From a virus, in IMG/VR virus record IMGVR_UViG_3300032246_002442, positions 1-25,111 of that record: a DNA stretch of 25,111 bases; one strand, written 5' to 3'. The number at the start of each line of letters is the position of its first letter. Positions within the stretch are counted from its first letter, which is position 1. The position numbers and the translations under genes were made by a program. The notes under the pieces are model-generated. The model ran no database searches. It was given only the letters and a program-made list of their open reading frames with translations, and had not been told where the DNA came from. Positions 14,985-22,380 of this stretch are shown piece by piece.

Positions 14985-16236
14985 GCAATCAATCGCCAAT
15001 CCGGTCGTATCGCTTGGACTGGATTCCTCGGGCCTGAGGTCGGGCATCGCTTCTTCGATGAGCGATGTCAAAAATGTCGGATCGAAAATCGGCCAAAGCC
15101 TCAAGCAGGCAATCGGCACTCCGCTATCTCTTGCCGGATCCGCCGCCGCGATGGCCGTCCCGCTCAATGCGGCGCTGAACATCGCCAACATGGCGGCCAG
15201 CGCGGCCAAGTCGGTGCTGACGGCACCGGTCAACGCGCTGATGGGCCGGGAATCTTTCCTTGCCGAGCAGCGCGGTATGCCGCTTTTGGAAGGATCCGAC
15301 GCCGGATATTCTGGCGTTTTCGCTCGCTTGGGCGCCCAATGGAACGATCTCCTGGCCGACATGATGGTGGCCTTGGATAAGGCGTTCGATTTTCGGGGCT
15401 GGATCGAGTACGCCCGTGGCGCGATGGCTGCGATTTCGTCGGTGTTTAGTGTGTTTTTGGGACCTCTCCAGGAGATAACGCAGAATCCCAAGCATCTGGA
15501 GGAGATGTTTCGGGCAGGTGGCGAGATGCTGATCGATGTGTTCGAGACCGGGGCCAATGTTTTCGCCGCAGGCTATGACATCCTGATGGATGTTTGGCAA
15601 GCGGGAGCAGACATTTTCGTAGATGTTTACAACAGTTTTGTTGGCTTGGTGGACATGATCGCCGAGCTAAAGCCTGCTTTCGCGAAAATGATGGCGGGTC
15701 TTTACAATTTTGGCGAAACGGCAATGATGGGCGGGCAACTTGGCGACAAGGGCCGCCAGACATGGCGTGATCTTCAGGTCCAATGGGGAATCACCGACAA
15801 CAAGGGAAACCCGCTGAAGCAGCCAGGTCCTTCGGAACAGATGGGCTATCTGGATCTGGGCCTAAAAAAGCTGGGGGTCAACTTTGGCGCAATCCTTGGC
15901 GGCACCGCACGGGCGCTGTTTGCCGGGACAGATTTCGCGCCGCAACAAATAAACGCAGCCGACGCCGGAAAAACGGCGGGAAGACTGATTCCGATCATGG
16001 AAAGGATGGCACAATCGAGGCTTTCCTCGGCGCTCACCTCGGATTCCACCGCCCTGGTCGAAGCCGTCACAAGGGCCTCGGTCACCGGTCCAGGTCAGGA
16101 TCTCCAACAGCGTGTTGCCATGGCCGCCGAGGAGAATGTGCGGATCGCCAAGGCGACGCAGACCGTGCAGCAAAAGATCCTTGACGCATATTTAAAATCC
16201 GACGCCTACAAAAACAATCCCGACATCAGAATCTGA
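14977..16236 (+). CDS. Tape measure protein (short)
   Basis: Protein that sets tail length. The start overlaps the GT stop region by eight bases. The 419 residues are mostly helical, with hydrophobic membrane-prone stretches (PLSLAGSAAAMAVPLNAALN, AAISSVFSVFLGPLQEI, VFAAGYDILMDVWQAGADIF) typical of tape measures. It is short for this family; at about 0.15 nm per residue, the relation derived from lambda, it would give a tail near 60 nm. The N-terminus VVSLGLDSSGLRSGIASSMS resembles the start of many tape measures. There is no evident peptidase domain. Confidence 0.78.
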   Translation: MAKQSIANPVVSLGLDSSGLRSGIASSMSDVKNVGSKIGQSLKQAIGTPLSLAGSAAAMAVPLNAALNIANMAASAAKSVLTAPVNALMGRESFLAEQRGMPLLEGSDAGYSGVFARLGAQWNDLLADMMVALDKAFDFRGWIEYARGAMAAISSVFSVFLGPLQEITQNPKHLEEMFRAGGEMLIDVFETGANVFAAGYDILMDVWQAGADIFVDVYNSFVGLVDMIAELKPAFAKMMAGLYNFGETAMMGGQLGDKGRQTWRDLQVQWGITDNKGNPLKQPGPSEQMGYLDLGLKKLGVNFGAILGGTARALFAGTDFAPQQINAADAGKTAGRLIPIMERMAQSRLSSALTSDSTALVEAVTRASVTGPGQDLQQRVAMAAEENVRIAKATQTVQQKILDAYLKSDAYKNNPDIRI

Positions 16237-16257
16237 TCCAGAGGGTATTTTCCTTTC

Positions 16258-17214
16258 ATGGGCACCCTATTCGAACTCGCTCCTGGCCGCCGCGCATCGG
16301 TCGATGACCAGTTGATCCACACCTATACGCGCACCTACCATTGCACCGACGATACGGGCAAGGACGAGCACGGCATCGGCGTGGCCATGGCCTTGCCAAT
16401 CGGTACGCCGCATCCTTCGTTTCCTTACGCGCGTGTGGCCAGCATCGATGTGAGTGAGGACGAGGGCAACGGATCGACCGGCGTAAAGCATTGGATCTGC
16501 ACGGTCACCTACAAAAACCGTTGGGACGAATCGGGTTCAACGCAATCGAGCCAGGCTGGCACCGATCCCGCCGACCGGGTTGAAGATCCCACGCTCAAGG
16601 CTCCGGACATCACCGTCTCTGGAGATCTCAAAAGCATCCCGTGCGTTGTGGACAAGGACGGCAAGATCTTTTCCAATTCGGTCGGCGATCCGCTTTTGCC
16701 GCCTCAGACGCGCACGGTGCCCTCGGTCAAAATCACCGTAGGCCGGAACTTTTTGGTGTTTCCTTCGGCGCTATTCGAGAATACGGGCAAAGTGAATGAT
16801 CGCCAGGTGATATTGCCAAGATTGAATTGGACGCTGGGGCCTCGCACGCTCAAACTGGTCAATACCTCGGCCAATCCCGTTTTCGATTACAATATGTTCT
16901 TTTGGTCATGCAAATTTACTTTGGAACTGGGTACCAATCTCAACCTTTACGAAAAGCGATATTTGGGATGGGATGTGGAGCTGGCCAACATGGGCAGGCG
17001 GGCAGTTGATCCTGTATCCAAAAAACTGACCACCATTTATGATGAGCTTATGACCTCGCAACCTCTTGCGGATCCTCAGTTCCTCACCTGGTCGGGCCTT
17101 CGCATTAAGACGCTCAACGCCGACGGCACAACCAGGGTTGGATGGGAAAATGATATTGAGTGGCTGCATTTCAAACCCGACGCTGAATTTAACATGTCAC
17201 CTATCTGGAGCTAA
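16258..17214 (+). CDS. Unrecognised distal tail protein
   Basis: A 318-residue soluble protein directly after the tape measure, where distal tail or baseplate proteins usually sit. It is rich in beta patterns (VKHWICTVTYKNRWDESGS, SVKITVGRNFLVFPSALFEN, FFWSCKFTLELGTNLN). The C-terminal part is aromatic (TRVGWENDIEWLHFKPD). I find no match to Dit or Tal by eye. A structural tail role is inferred from position and composition only. Confidence 0.65.
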   Translation: MGTLFELAPGRRASVDDQLIHTYTRTYHCTDDTGKDEHGIGVAMALPIGTPHPSFPYARVASIDVSEDEGNGSTGVKHWICTVTYKNRWDESGSTQSSQAGTDPADRVEDPTLKAPDITVSGDLKSIPCVVDKDGKIFSNSVGDPLLPPQTRTVPSVKITVGRNFLVFPSALFENTGKVNDRQVILPRLNWTLGPRTLKLVNTSANPVFDYNMFFWSCKFTLELGTNLNLYEKRYLGWDVELANMGRRAVDPVSKKLTTIYDELMTSQPLADPQFLTWSGLRIKTLNADGTTRVGWENDIEWLHFKPDAEFNMSPIWS

Positions 17215-17217
17215 TCG

Positions 17218-18015
17218 ATGCCCGGCTTTGACATCGACAGCGCCAAGCGCATCGCCCAGTCTGTGCGATATACCGAGCGGCTCCAGGGTGTTCCTTCGAC
17301 CGACCCCAACGAAAACTACGGCGCTGCCATCGGCGGCCAGATTTGTCTGGTCCGCACGGATGCGACGCTTCCGCCGGGCTATACCGGAGCCATGGCCGCG
17401 CCGGGGCAAGTTGTCGAAAAGCAACCCGATGGCACCATCAACAAACTCGGCGCGATCTGGATTAAGGATATCAACGGCGGCGCGCTATCGGCAAACACCA
17501 ACTACATGGCGCGCATCGGCGGCACCTGGACGCAGGGCGTCACCACCAACGATGTCGCGACCAATGCCGTCACCACGACATCGACGACGCTGGGGCTGTA
17601 CCTGGTGCAGATGCCGGGCGGTAGTGGCGGAAGCATAAGCGTAAGCCAATTTGTTTCGGGAAAGATTCAAGGCGCCTCGCTGGTCTGGCAAGATGCCCAG
17701 GGTGCAAATGTGATATTCACCCTGTCCAATGTTTCAGCCTCAAGCTGGCAAGTTACCGTCGCGCTTCGTTACGGCACCGCTTTTGTTCTCGATGCGACGG
17801 CGAAAACGGCAAGGCTGATATTTTACACACCGGTTGTATTCTTGGACCATTGCCAAAAGATTCCAGGCTCCGGGCTTTATATTGCAAGCAAGGGAATCTA
17901 CGCGTCCGACCTCATTGGATTGACTGCCAAGATCGCAGACTACGGCGGCTTCAATGCGCTCCTGTACGACATGGGCCAACCCGGTCTGGATCCGTCGATT
18001 GGCGCAATCAATTAA
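17218..18015 (+). CDS. Unrecognised tail-associated protein
   Basis: A 265-residue protein starting three bases after the previous stop. The N-terminal part has a helical segment (DIDSAKRIAQSVRYTERLQG) and a Thr/Asn-rich middle (TNDVATNAVTTTSTTLGLYL). A Gly-rich hinge (MPGGSGGSISVSQ) near residues 137-149 separates it from a C-terminal beta region (SSWQVTVALRYGTAF, ARLIFYTPVVFLDHC). The two-part layout with a flexible hinge fits a tail tip or fibre connector. No family is recognised. Confidence 0.62.
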   Translation: MPGFDIDSAKRIAQSVRYTERLQGVPSTDPNENYGAAIGGQICLVRTDATLPPGYTGAMAAPGQVVEKQPDGTINKLGAIWIKDINGGALSANTNYMARIGGTWTQGVTTNDVATNAVTTTSTTLGLYLVQMPGGSGGSISVSQFVSGKIQGASLVWQDAQGANVIFTLSNVSASSWQVTVALRYGTAFVLDATAKTARLIFYTPVVFLDHCQKIPGSGLYIASKGIYASDLIGLTAKIADYGGFNALLYDMGQPGLDPSIGAIN

Positions 18016-18025
18016 GGGCCCTAAC

Positions 18026-18316
18026 TTGGTCAACAAACGCGGCATCCACCGAAATCCCGGACCAAGGCGCAAGGAGGCGCCCCGGGAGCTGACCACCGCC
18101 GAACGCGGCTATGACGGCACCTGGCAAAAGCTCCGCCGCTGGAAGCTGGCCACGGATCCTTTTTGTGCAAAATGCGGCACCAGCGCCAATCAGGTCGATC
18201 ATATTAAACCAATCGCCGACGGTGGCGCAAGGCTCGACCCGGGCAATTTGCAGAGCCTTTGTATCTCTTGTCATAGCGCAAAAACAGCGATCGACAAAAA
18301 ATCCAGGAAGCCCTGA
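18026..18316 (+). CDS. HNH endonuclease (small, zinc-binding)
   Basis: A 96-residue HNH nuclease. Visible motifs are a CxxC pair at 47-50 (CAKC), VDHIKPIADGG with the catalytic His near 59, NLQSLC with Asn 74, and CISCHSAKT with Cys 79, Cys 82 and His 83. Together these make an HNH core with two zinc knuckles. The start is probably TTG at 18026, behind TTAAGGGCC. An in-frame ATG at 17954 would overlap the preceding gene by about 60 bases. HNH proteins of this size near terminase genes help packaging, but this one lies in the tail genes, so a homing role is as likely. Confidence 0.8.
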   Translation: MVNKRGIHRNPGPRRKEAPRELTTAERGYDGTWQKLRRWKLATDPFCAKCGTSANQVDHIKPIADGGARLDPGNLQSLCISCHSAKTAIDKKSRKP

Positions 18317-18319
18317 ACC

Positions 18320-20161
18320 ATGGCCTACATCACCGCGGATCGCATTAGGGAATCTACGGAAGTCGTTGGCTCCGATGTTATCGTTTTGCTCGGCGCCGCC
18401 AATAGTTTCCTTCCGTTTTCGTCGGCTATGGCGATTGGCGATCGTTGCACTTATACCATTGTCGCGCGCGTGGGAAACGATTGGGAAAGCGGGATCGCCA
18501 CCTATTCTGCTGTTGGCACGCTGACCAGGACGCAGGTGAGGAAGAGCTCCAACAACAACCAGCGGGTGGCATTCACCGCTGGCGCCAAAGATGTTTTCAT
18601 GGGTCCAACAAGTTGGAATATGCCAGCGTTTGACCCGATTACCAATGCGATCACGGGCGCCAACTGGGGAGGCTCGCCGATTCCTGTCACGAGCGGTGGT
18701 ACCGGAGCGACAGCTGCTTCCGAGGCAAGAGCTAATTTGGGTCTGGTGATTGGCACGGATGTGCTGGCTCCCAATGGGTCAGCGGCATCATTAACGAACT
18801 TCCCTACGCTGAATCAAAACACTACTGGAACTGCTGCGAATGTTACCGGCATTGTCGCTGTTGCTAATGGCGGAACTGGCGTCACCGCTAGCACGGGCAC
18901 CGGGTCTGTTGTTCTGTCCAATAGTCCAACTCTGACATCTCCCAATTTCCCCGGTGATTTGACTTGTAATAGCATCTATCCTGCTGATGTCCGTGCAGGT
19001 GGGAATGCCGCGACCGCCACATGGAAAGCCAGCCTCAACGCCATGGGCACCGGTGACCTGATCCTCGCATCTTCTGGCTCTGTGGGTTTCGCATCCGTCG
19101 CTGGCCCAGCGGATTTGCGGAATTCAATTGATACAATGCTACTCCGGGATTCCGCAAACGCTCTGGCCCAGCGGTTCGGATCGACTGCCCAGTCTTTCCG
19201 GGTCTACAATAGCTTCAGCGATTCCGCCAATTACGAGCGATTTGGTATCACATGGGAAGGCAATATTTGTACGCTCGGACTTGCGCAAGCAGGAACCGGA
19301 GCAACAAGATCTTTGATGGTCACAGGGGCGAACGCCACAACCGGAGCTGGTGGCAATGTCACCATTGCGGCGGGCAATGGCTCCGGTGTGGGTGCTGGTG
19401 GGAATATTATTCTGCAACCGGGAGCGCAGGGAAGTAGTGGTGGGAATGGTTGGGTTAAATTTTATGATGTTACTGGTGCAAATACTCGTATGGGGGCATG
19501 GAATAATAGTACACAAGGGTATGGATTTGGTTGGGATACACAAAATAATGGGACATTGGGGACCGGGCTTGTATCTAGCTCTGTCAATGGAACAGGATAT
19601 ATTGGAGTAAAAAGTCAAACATCAAATCACTTTATGATTGAGACCAATAATGGGATTACTGCGCTTTTAACTAACTCGGCAAACACCCAATCTAGGTTGA
19701 TTTTTGTAAACGGAAATAATGCTCAGACAACTTCAGGCTCTGCGGGTATTTGCTCGTACACTACTGGCGTGATCACGATCCGTGATGGTGGTACTTCTAT
19801 TGCTGGCGGTTCTTTTTCCTTCCCATCATCAACCACCGCCTTCTCTGCCAACACAAATGATCTTGCCCTTATTGCTTCAGCTTTTCAGCGCATTAACTGC
19901 ACATCAGCAGCTAGTCTGACAGGCATCGCTCCTCCATCTGGTGGAACCCATGCCGATGGCCGTATGATCCGCATCTACAATGTCGGCACGACCAACCTAA
20001 CGCTTGCTCACAATAGCGCATCATCCACAGCAGCAAATAGGATGTTTAGTTCAACAGGCGCTGACATCGTCATCGTCCCCAACCAATCCTGCGAATTGAT
20101 CTACGATTCAACCAACAACGGCAGCGGCGCCGCTGGCTGGCGTGTTTCGGCTGCCCGATAA
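18320..20161 (+). CDS. Tail fibre / receptor-binding protein
   Basis: A 613-residue protein at the end of the tail module. Residues 1-115 form a conserved-looking attachment domain (ADRIRESTEVVGSDVIVLLG, TLTRTQVRKSSNNNQRVAF). GGTGATAASEARANLGL at about 128-144 and ANGGTGVTAS later are the GGTG fibre motifs common in phage tail fibres. Residues 330-375 carry Gly-rich repeats (GAGGNVTIAAGNGSG, GAGGNIILQPGAQGSSGGNG) that suggest a beta-helix or trimeric shaft. The C-terminus (RMIRIYNVGTTNLTLAHN, then CELIYDSTNNGSGAAGW) looks like a folded tip. Bases about 19440-19740 are clearly more AT-rich than the flanks, suggesting acquired sequence in the binding part. Confidence 0.85.
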   Translation: MAYITADRIRESTEVVGSDVIVLLGAANSFLPFSSAMAIGDRCTYTIVARVGNDWESGIATYSAVGTLTRTQVRKSSNNNQRVAFTAGAKDVFMGPTSWNMPAFDPITNAITGANWGGSPIPVTSGGTGATAASEARANLGLVIGTDVLAPNGSAASLTNFPTLNQNTTGTAANVTGIVAVANGGTGVTASTGTGSVVLSNSPTLTSPNFPGDLTCNSIYPADVRAGGNAATATWKASLNAMGTGDLILASSGSVGFASVAGPADLRNSIDTMLLRDSANALAQRFGSTAQSFRVYNSFSDSANYERFGITWEGNICTLGLAQAGTGATRSLMVTGANATTGAGGNVTIAAGNGSGVGAGGNIILQPGAQGSSGGNGWVKFYDVTGANTRMGAWNNSTQGYGFGWDTQNNGTLGTGLVSSSVNGTGYIGVKSQTSNHFMIETNNGITALLTNSANTQSRLIFVNGNNAQTTSGSAGICSYTTGVITIRDGGTSIAGGSFSFPSSTTAFSANTNDLALIASAFQRINCTSAASLTGIAPPSGGTHADGRMIRIYNVGTTNLTLAHNSASSTAANRMFSSTGADIVIVPNQSCELIYDSTNNGSGAAGWRVSAAR

Positions 20162-20176
20162 TTAAGGAGCTTTCTA

Positions 20177-20524
20177 ATGGCTGATGATGTACCAGTTCCC
20201 GTTTTCCCTGAAATCCCGGCCACCAAGCCGACGGTGGTGCCTCCGACAAGCGGAGCGACCTATGACCAATGGTTTTTTACCGGGACGCGAATTAGCTGGA
20301 TGGGCGGGCAGACCTATGACCTGGAATCGTACTGGGCCAAAGGCAACGCCGTTGCGTTGAACGGCGAGACCACCAACAACATCATCCGGAATTTTGTGGA
20401 TCTGGAATCTCTGAAACAGCAATTGGGCCAGGAATTCCTCGATGCCAACCCGGATGTGGTGGAGATCATGCCGCATTTCCTCCAGGTGATGGCGAAAATA
20501 GCGAAACGGCAAGGAGTGCTGTAA
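20177..20524 (+). CDS. Hypothetical protein after tail fibre
   Basis: A 115-residue protein with start ATG after AAGGAGCTTTCTA. The N-terminus is Pro/Val-rich and extended (VPVPVFPEIPATKPTVVPPT). Then come aromatic segments (YDQWFFTGTRISWMGG) and a helical C-terminus (VDLESLKQQLGQEFLDANPD, MPHFLQVMAKIAKRQG). It may be a fibre chaperone or a small tail accessory protein. No family is recognised. Confidence 0.65.
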   Translation: MADDVPVPVFPEIPATKPTVVPPTSGATYDQWFFTGTRISWMGGQTYDLESYWAKGNAVALNGETTNNIIRNFVDLESLKQQLGQEFLDANPDVVEIMPHFLQVMAKIAKRQGVL

Positions 20525-20526
20525 GG

Positions 20527-20697
20527 ATGTGGGGCGACGCGCCGTTTACCTTTGTCCCTTATTCCACCTCATCGCTCGCGGTCACGGCTCGGCCAACCAG
20601 GGGAAAGGTCACGCTGGAAGAGCATGCGCTGTATTCCTGCACGCTGGCCGCCCGTTCGCTGTTCAAAGTACAAACGGAGGCATCCATTGACAAATAG
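20527..20697 (+). CDS. Small 56-residue protein
   Basis: A short gene running from ATG 20527 to TAG 20697. AAGGAG lies about ten bases upstream inside the end of the previous gene, and the stop-to-start gap is two bases. The product begins MWGDAPFTFVPYSTS and continues TARPTRGKVTLEEHALYSCT. Its end overlaps the next gene's TTG start by 11 bases, as expected for operon coupling. Function is unknown. The tight fit between neighbours is the main support. Confidence 0.5.
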   Translation: MWGDAPFTFVPYSTSSLAVTARPTRGKVTLEEHALYSCTLAARSLFKVQTEASIDK

Positions 20698-20986
20698 CAA
20701 AATTGACATTGGCGACCTGGTCCGCCTGTCCGGCACATTCGCCGATCTGAACGGGAATCTTTTGGACCCGACTGCGGTGACGCTTTCGATCAAGGAACCG
20801 AACGGAGCGACGGCGAGCTTCCAATATGGACGGGATGCGTTTGTAGTGAGAGAGAGCGTTGGCTGCTATCTCATGGATTTCGCGCCGAGCACGGAGGGAT
20901 TATACACATATAGATTTGCCGGAACCGGCGCCGTGACGGCCGCGGAAGAAAAAATGTTTTATGTCTATAAAAGAGAAACCGCATAA
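20687..20986 (+). CDS. Ig-like small phage structural protein
   Basis: A 99-residue beta-rich protein: DIGDLVRLSGTFADLNGN, DPTAVTLSIKEPNGA, and a final GLYTYRFAGTGAVTAAEEKM with FYV. This fits a single Ig-like or beta-sandwich domain common among small phage tail or head decoration proteins. The start is probably TTG 20687, with GGAGG at 20676-20680 spaced six bases before it. Longer upstream frames would overlap the 56-residue gene and read basic, low-quality sequence. Role is inferred, likely a tail accessory. Confidence 0.65.
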   Translation: MTNSKIDIGDLVRLSGTFADLNGNLLDPTAVTLSIKEPNGATASFQYGRDAFVVRESVGCYLMDFAPSTEGLYTYRFAGTGAVTAAEEKMFYVYKRETA

Positions 20987-21000
20987 AGGAAGGTGAACTT

Positions 21001-21273
21001 ATGAATGATTTAATCAGCGCGATTGAGAGAATTGGATTTCCTACCGCCCTAGTGGCTTTTTCGGCATGGTTCGTCCTGCTGCCCCTCCGGGACGCGGGGT
21101 TAAAGTTCGTGGCCACGCTGGAAAATTTCCTGACCATGGCTGGGAAAGACATTCATGATTTGAAGAGCTCGACCAGCTTGATAATGAAGAATTTCGAGGT
21201 CACTCAGGAGACGGTGAAGGATACGAATCGGAAGGTAAGGGATTTAACAGAAAGCCAGGTGTCGGAGAAATAA
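21001..21273 (+). CDS. Small membrane protein, holin candidate
   Basis: A 90-residue protein with a single N-terminal membrane segment (RIGFPTALVAFSAWFVLLPL, about residues 10-29). A helical, charged C-terminal part follows (DLKSSTSLIMKNFEVTQETV), likely a coiled coil. The ATG follows GGAAGGTGAACTT. One membrane span, short length and the nearby cysteine peptidase and exported protein make it a holin or lysis-accessory candidate. Many phages carry similar small proteins of unknown role, so the lysis call is tentative. Confidence 0.6.
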   Translation: MNDLISAIERIGFPTALVAFSAWFVLLPLRDAGLKFVATLENFLTMAGKDIHDLKSSTSLIMKNFEVTQETVKDTNRKVRDLTESQVSEK

Positions 21274-21297
21274 TCGATCCTGATCAGGGTAAATAGA

Positions 21298-21326
21298 GAA
21301 GCCGGAGACCATTCACCTCCGGCTTC
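21298..21326 (+). terminator. Strong hairpin after the small membrane protein gene
   Basis: GAAGCCGGAG (21298-21307) pairs perfectly with CTCCGGCTTC (21317-21326) over a nine-base loop. No T tract follows, so it may stop or pause RNA polymerase only with a factor, or protect the 3' end of the upstream mRNA. It sits just before the homing endonuclease gene. Confidence 0.5.
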
Positions 21327-21355
21327 GATGCCAACCCTGAAAGAGAGGATTGACG

Positions 21356-21847
21356 ATGTCTAATATAGATTGGAAAAATGTGTTTGTCTACGATGCCGAG
21401 GCGGGAAAATTATACTGGAAGGTAAAACCAGGGCGGAAGGTTTGTATCGGCAACGAGGCAGGATCACCAAAAGGCAATGGCTATTTGCAGGTGGCGTACC
21501 AAGGGAAGCGCTGCCTGATTCATCGAGCAATTTGGGAAATGTTTTACGGGCCGATTCCTCCTGGGCTTCACATCGACCACATTAATGGAAATCCATCGGA
21601 TAACCGCATAGAGAATTTACGGTTGGCCACCAGGTCAGAGAATCAATGGAACTCCAAAATACCGAAGAATAACACATCCGGCCTTAAGGGTGCCTCCTGG
21701 TGTAAAGTAAAACAAAAATGGGTGGCGGAAATCTGGGTCTTTGGAAGAAAAAAGTATTTAGGTCTCTTCCTCGCCGCCTCAGACGCGCACGCTGCTTATG
21801 TGAAAGCAGCAAACATCTATCACGGCGCTTTCGCCCGGGCACAATAA
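21356..21847 (+). CDS. HNH homing endonuclease with AP2-like domain
   Basis: A 163-residue free-standing homing endonuclease. The HNH core spans about residues 56-98 (HRAIWEMFYGPIPPGLHIDH, NPSDNRIENLRLATRSENQW). The AP2-like DNA-binding region spans about 106-160 (NTSGLKGASWCKVKQKWVAE, GRKKYLGLFLAASDAHAAYV). I chose ATG 21356, with AGAGAGGA well spaced upstream; TTG 21350 is less likely. Its base composition is more AT-rich than the neighbours at the 5' end, and it lies between hairpins. Both suggest a mobile insertion between lysis-region genes. Such enzymes cut alleles lacking them and spread by repair. Confidence 0.9.
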   Translation: MSNIDWKNVFVYDAEAGKLYWKVKPGRKVCIGNEAGSPKGNGYLQVAYQGKRCLIHRAIWEMFYGPIPPGLHIDHINGNPSDNRIENLRLATRSENQWNSKIPKNNTSGLKGASWCKVKQKWVAEIWVFGRKKYLGLFLAASDAHAAYVKAANIYHGAFARAQ

Positions 21848-21856
21848 GGAGATTCT

Positions 21857-22378
21857 ATGACTCTAATTTATCCTATTCTCGCCTTTACAGCCTTGGCCGC
21901 GCCACCTCAAATACGGGTGGAGCCGAACCAGACCGTTATTCGACAAAACGCCGTTACGGTCACGATTCAGGCTGATGGCTCCATTCTGGTGCGCGGGCCA
22001 AATATCGATTTGGTTTTGCCGGGCAGCAATTCACCTTTACCTCCGAATCCCGGACCCGCGCCGGATGACGAGTTGGCCAATGCGCTGAAGTCGATCTATG
22101 GCGGTGAACAGGACGCTTTGAAAAGGGTGAAGGCGAATGCCCTCGTCAAAAGCTATGAGGCCGCCTTTCGGAGTCTCGACCAAGCCTCGACGGTGGCGGA
22201 TTTCGCGCAGGCGATGACCAGGGCCCAGACGCTGAAATTCGATGATCTTCGCCCGCTCCGTGATCGGATTGCGACGGAGATCAACAGCGTCGTCGGGAGC
22301 GACCCGGAAGCGCCGCTTGACATCGCGGCGGCCAAGGGTGTTCTCCAGCGCATCATCTCGATTCTGAAGGGAGTTTAG
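21857..22378 (+). CDS. Exported hypothetical protein
   Basis: A 173-residue protein starting after AAGGAGATTCT. The first 15 residues (MTLIYPILAFTALAA) are hydrophobic and end in small residues before PPQIRVEP, consistent with a signal peptide although no N-terminal Lys/Arg is present. A beta part (NAVTVTIQADGSILVRGPNI) and a Pro-rich hinge (PLPPNPGPAP) follow, then a helical C-terminal domain (NALKSIYGGEQDALKRVKAN, ALVKSYEAAFRSLDQAST). It lies immediately before the papain-like peptidase with a two-base gap, so it may be a lysis partner, inhibitor or spanin-like factor. This is inference. Confidence 0.62.
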   Translation: MTLIYPILAFTALAAPPQIRVEPNQTVIRQNAVTVTIQADGSILVRGPNIDLVLPGSNSPLPPNPGPAPDDELANALKSIYGGEQDALKRVKANALVKSYEAAFRSLDQASTVADFAQAMTRAQTLKFDDLRPLRDRIATEINSVVGSDPEAPLDIAAAKGVLQRIISILKGV

Positions 22379-22380
22379 CC

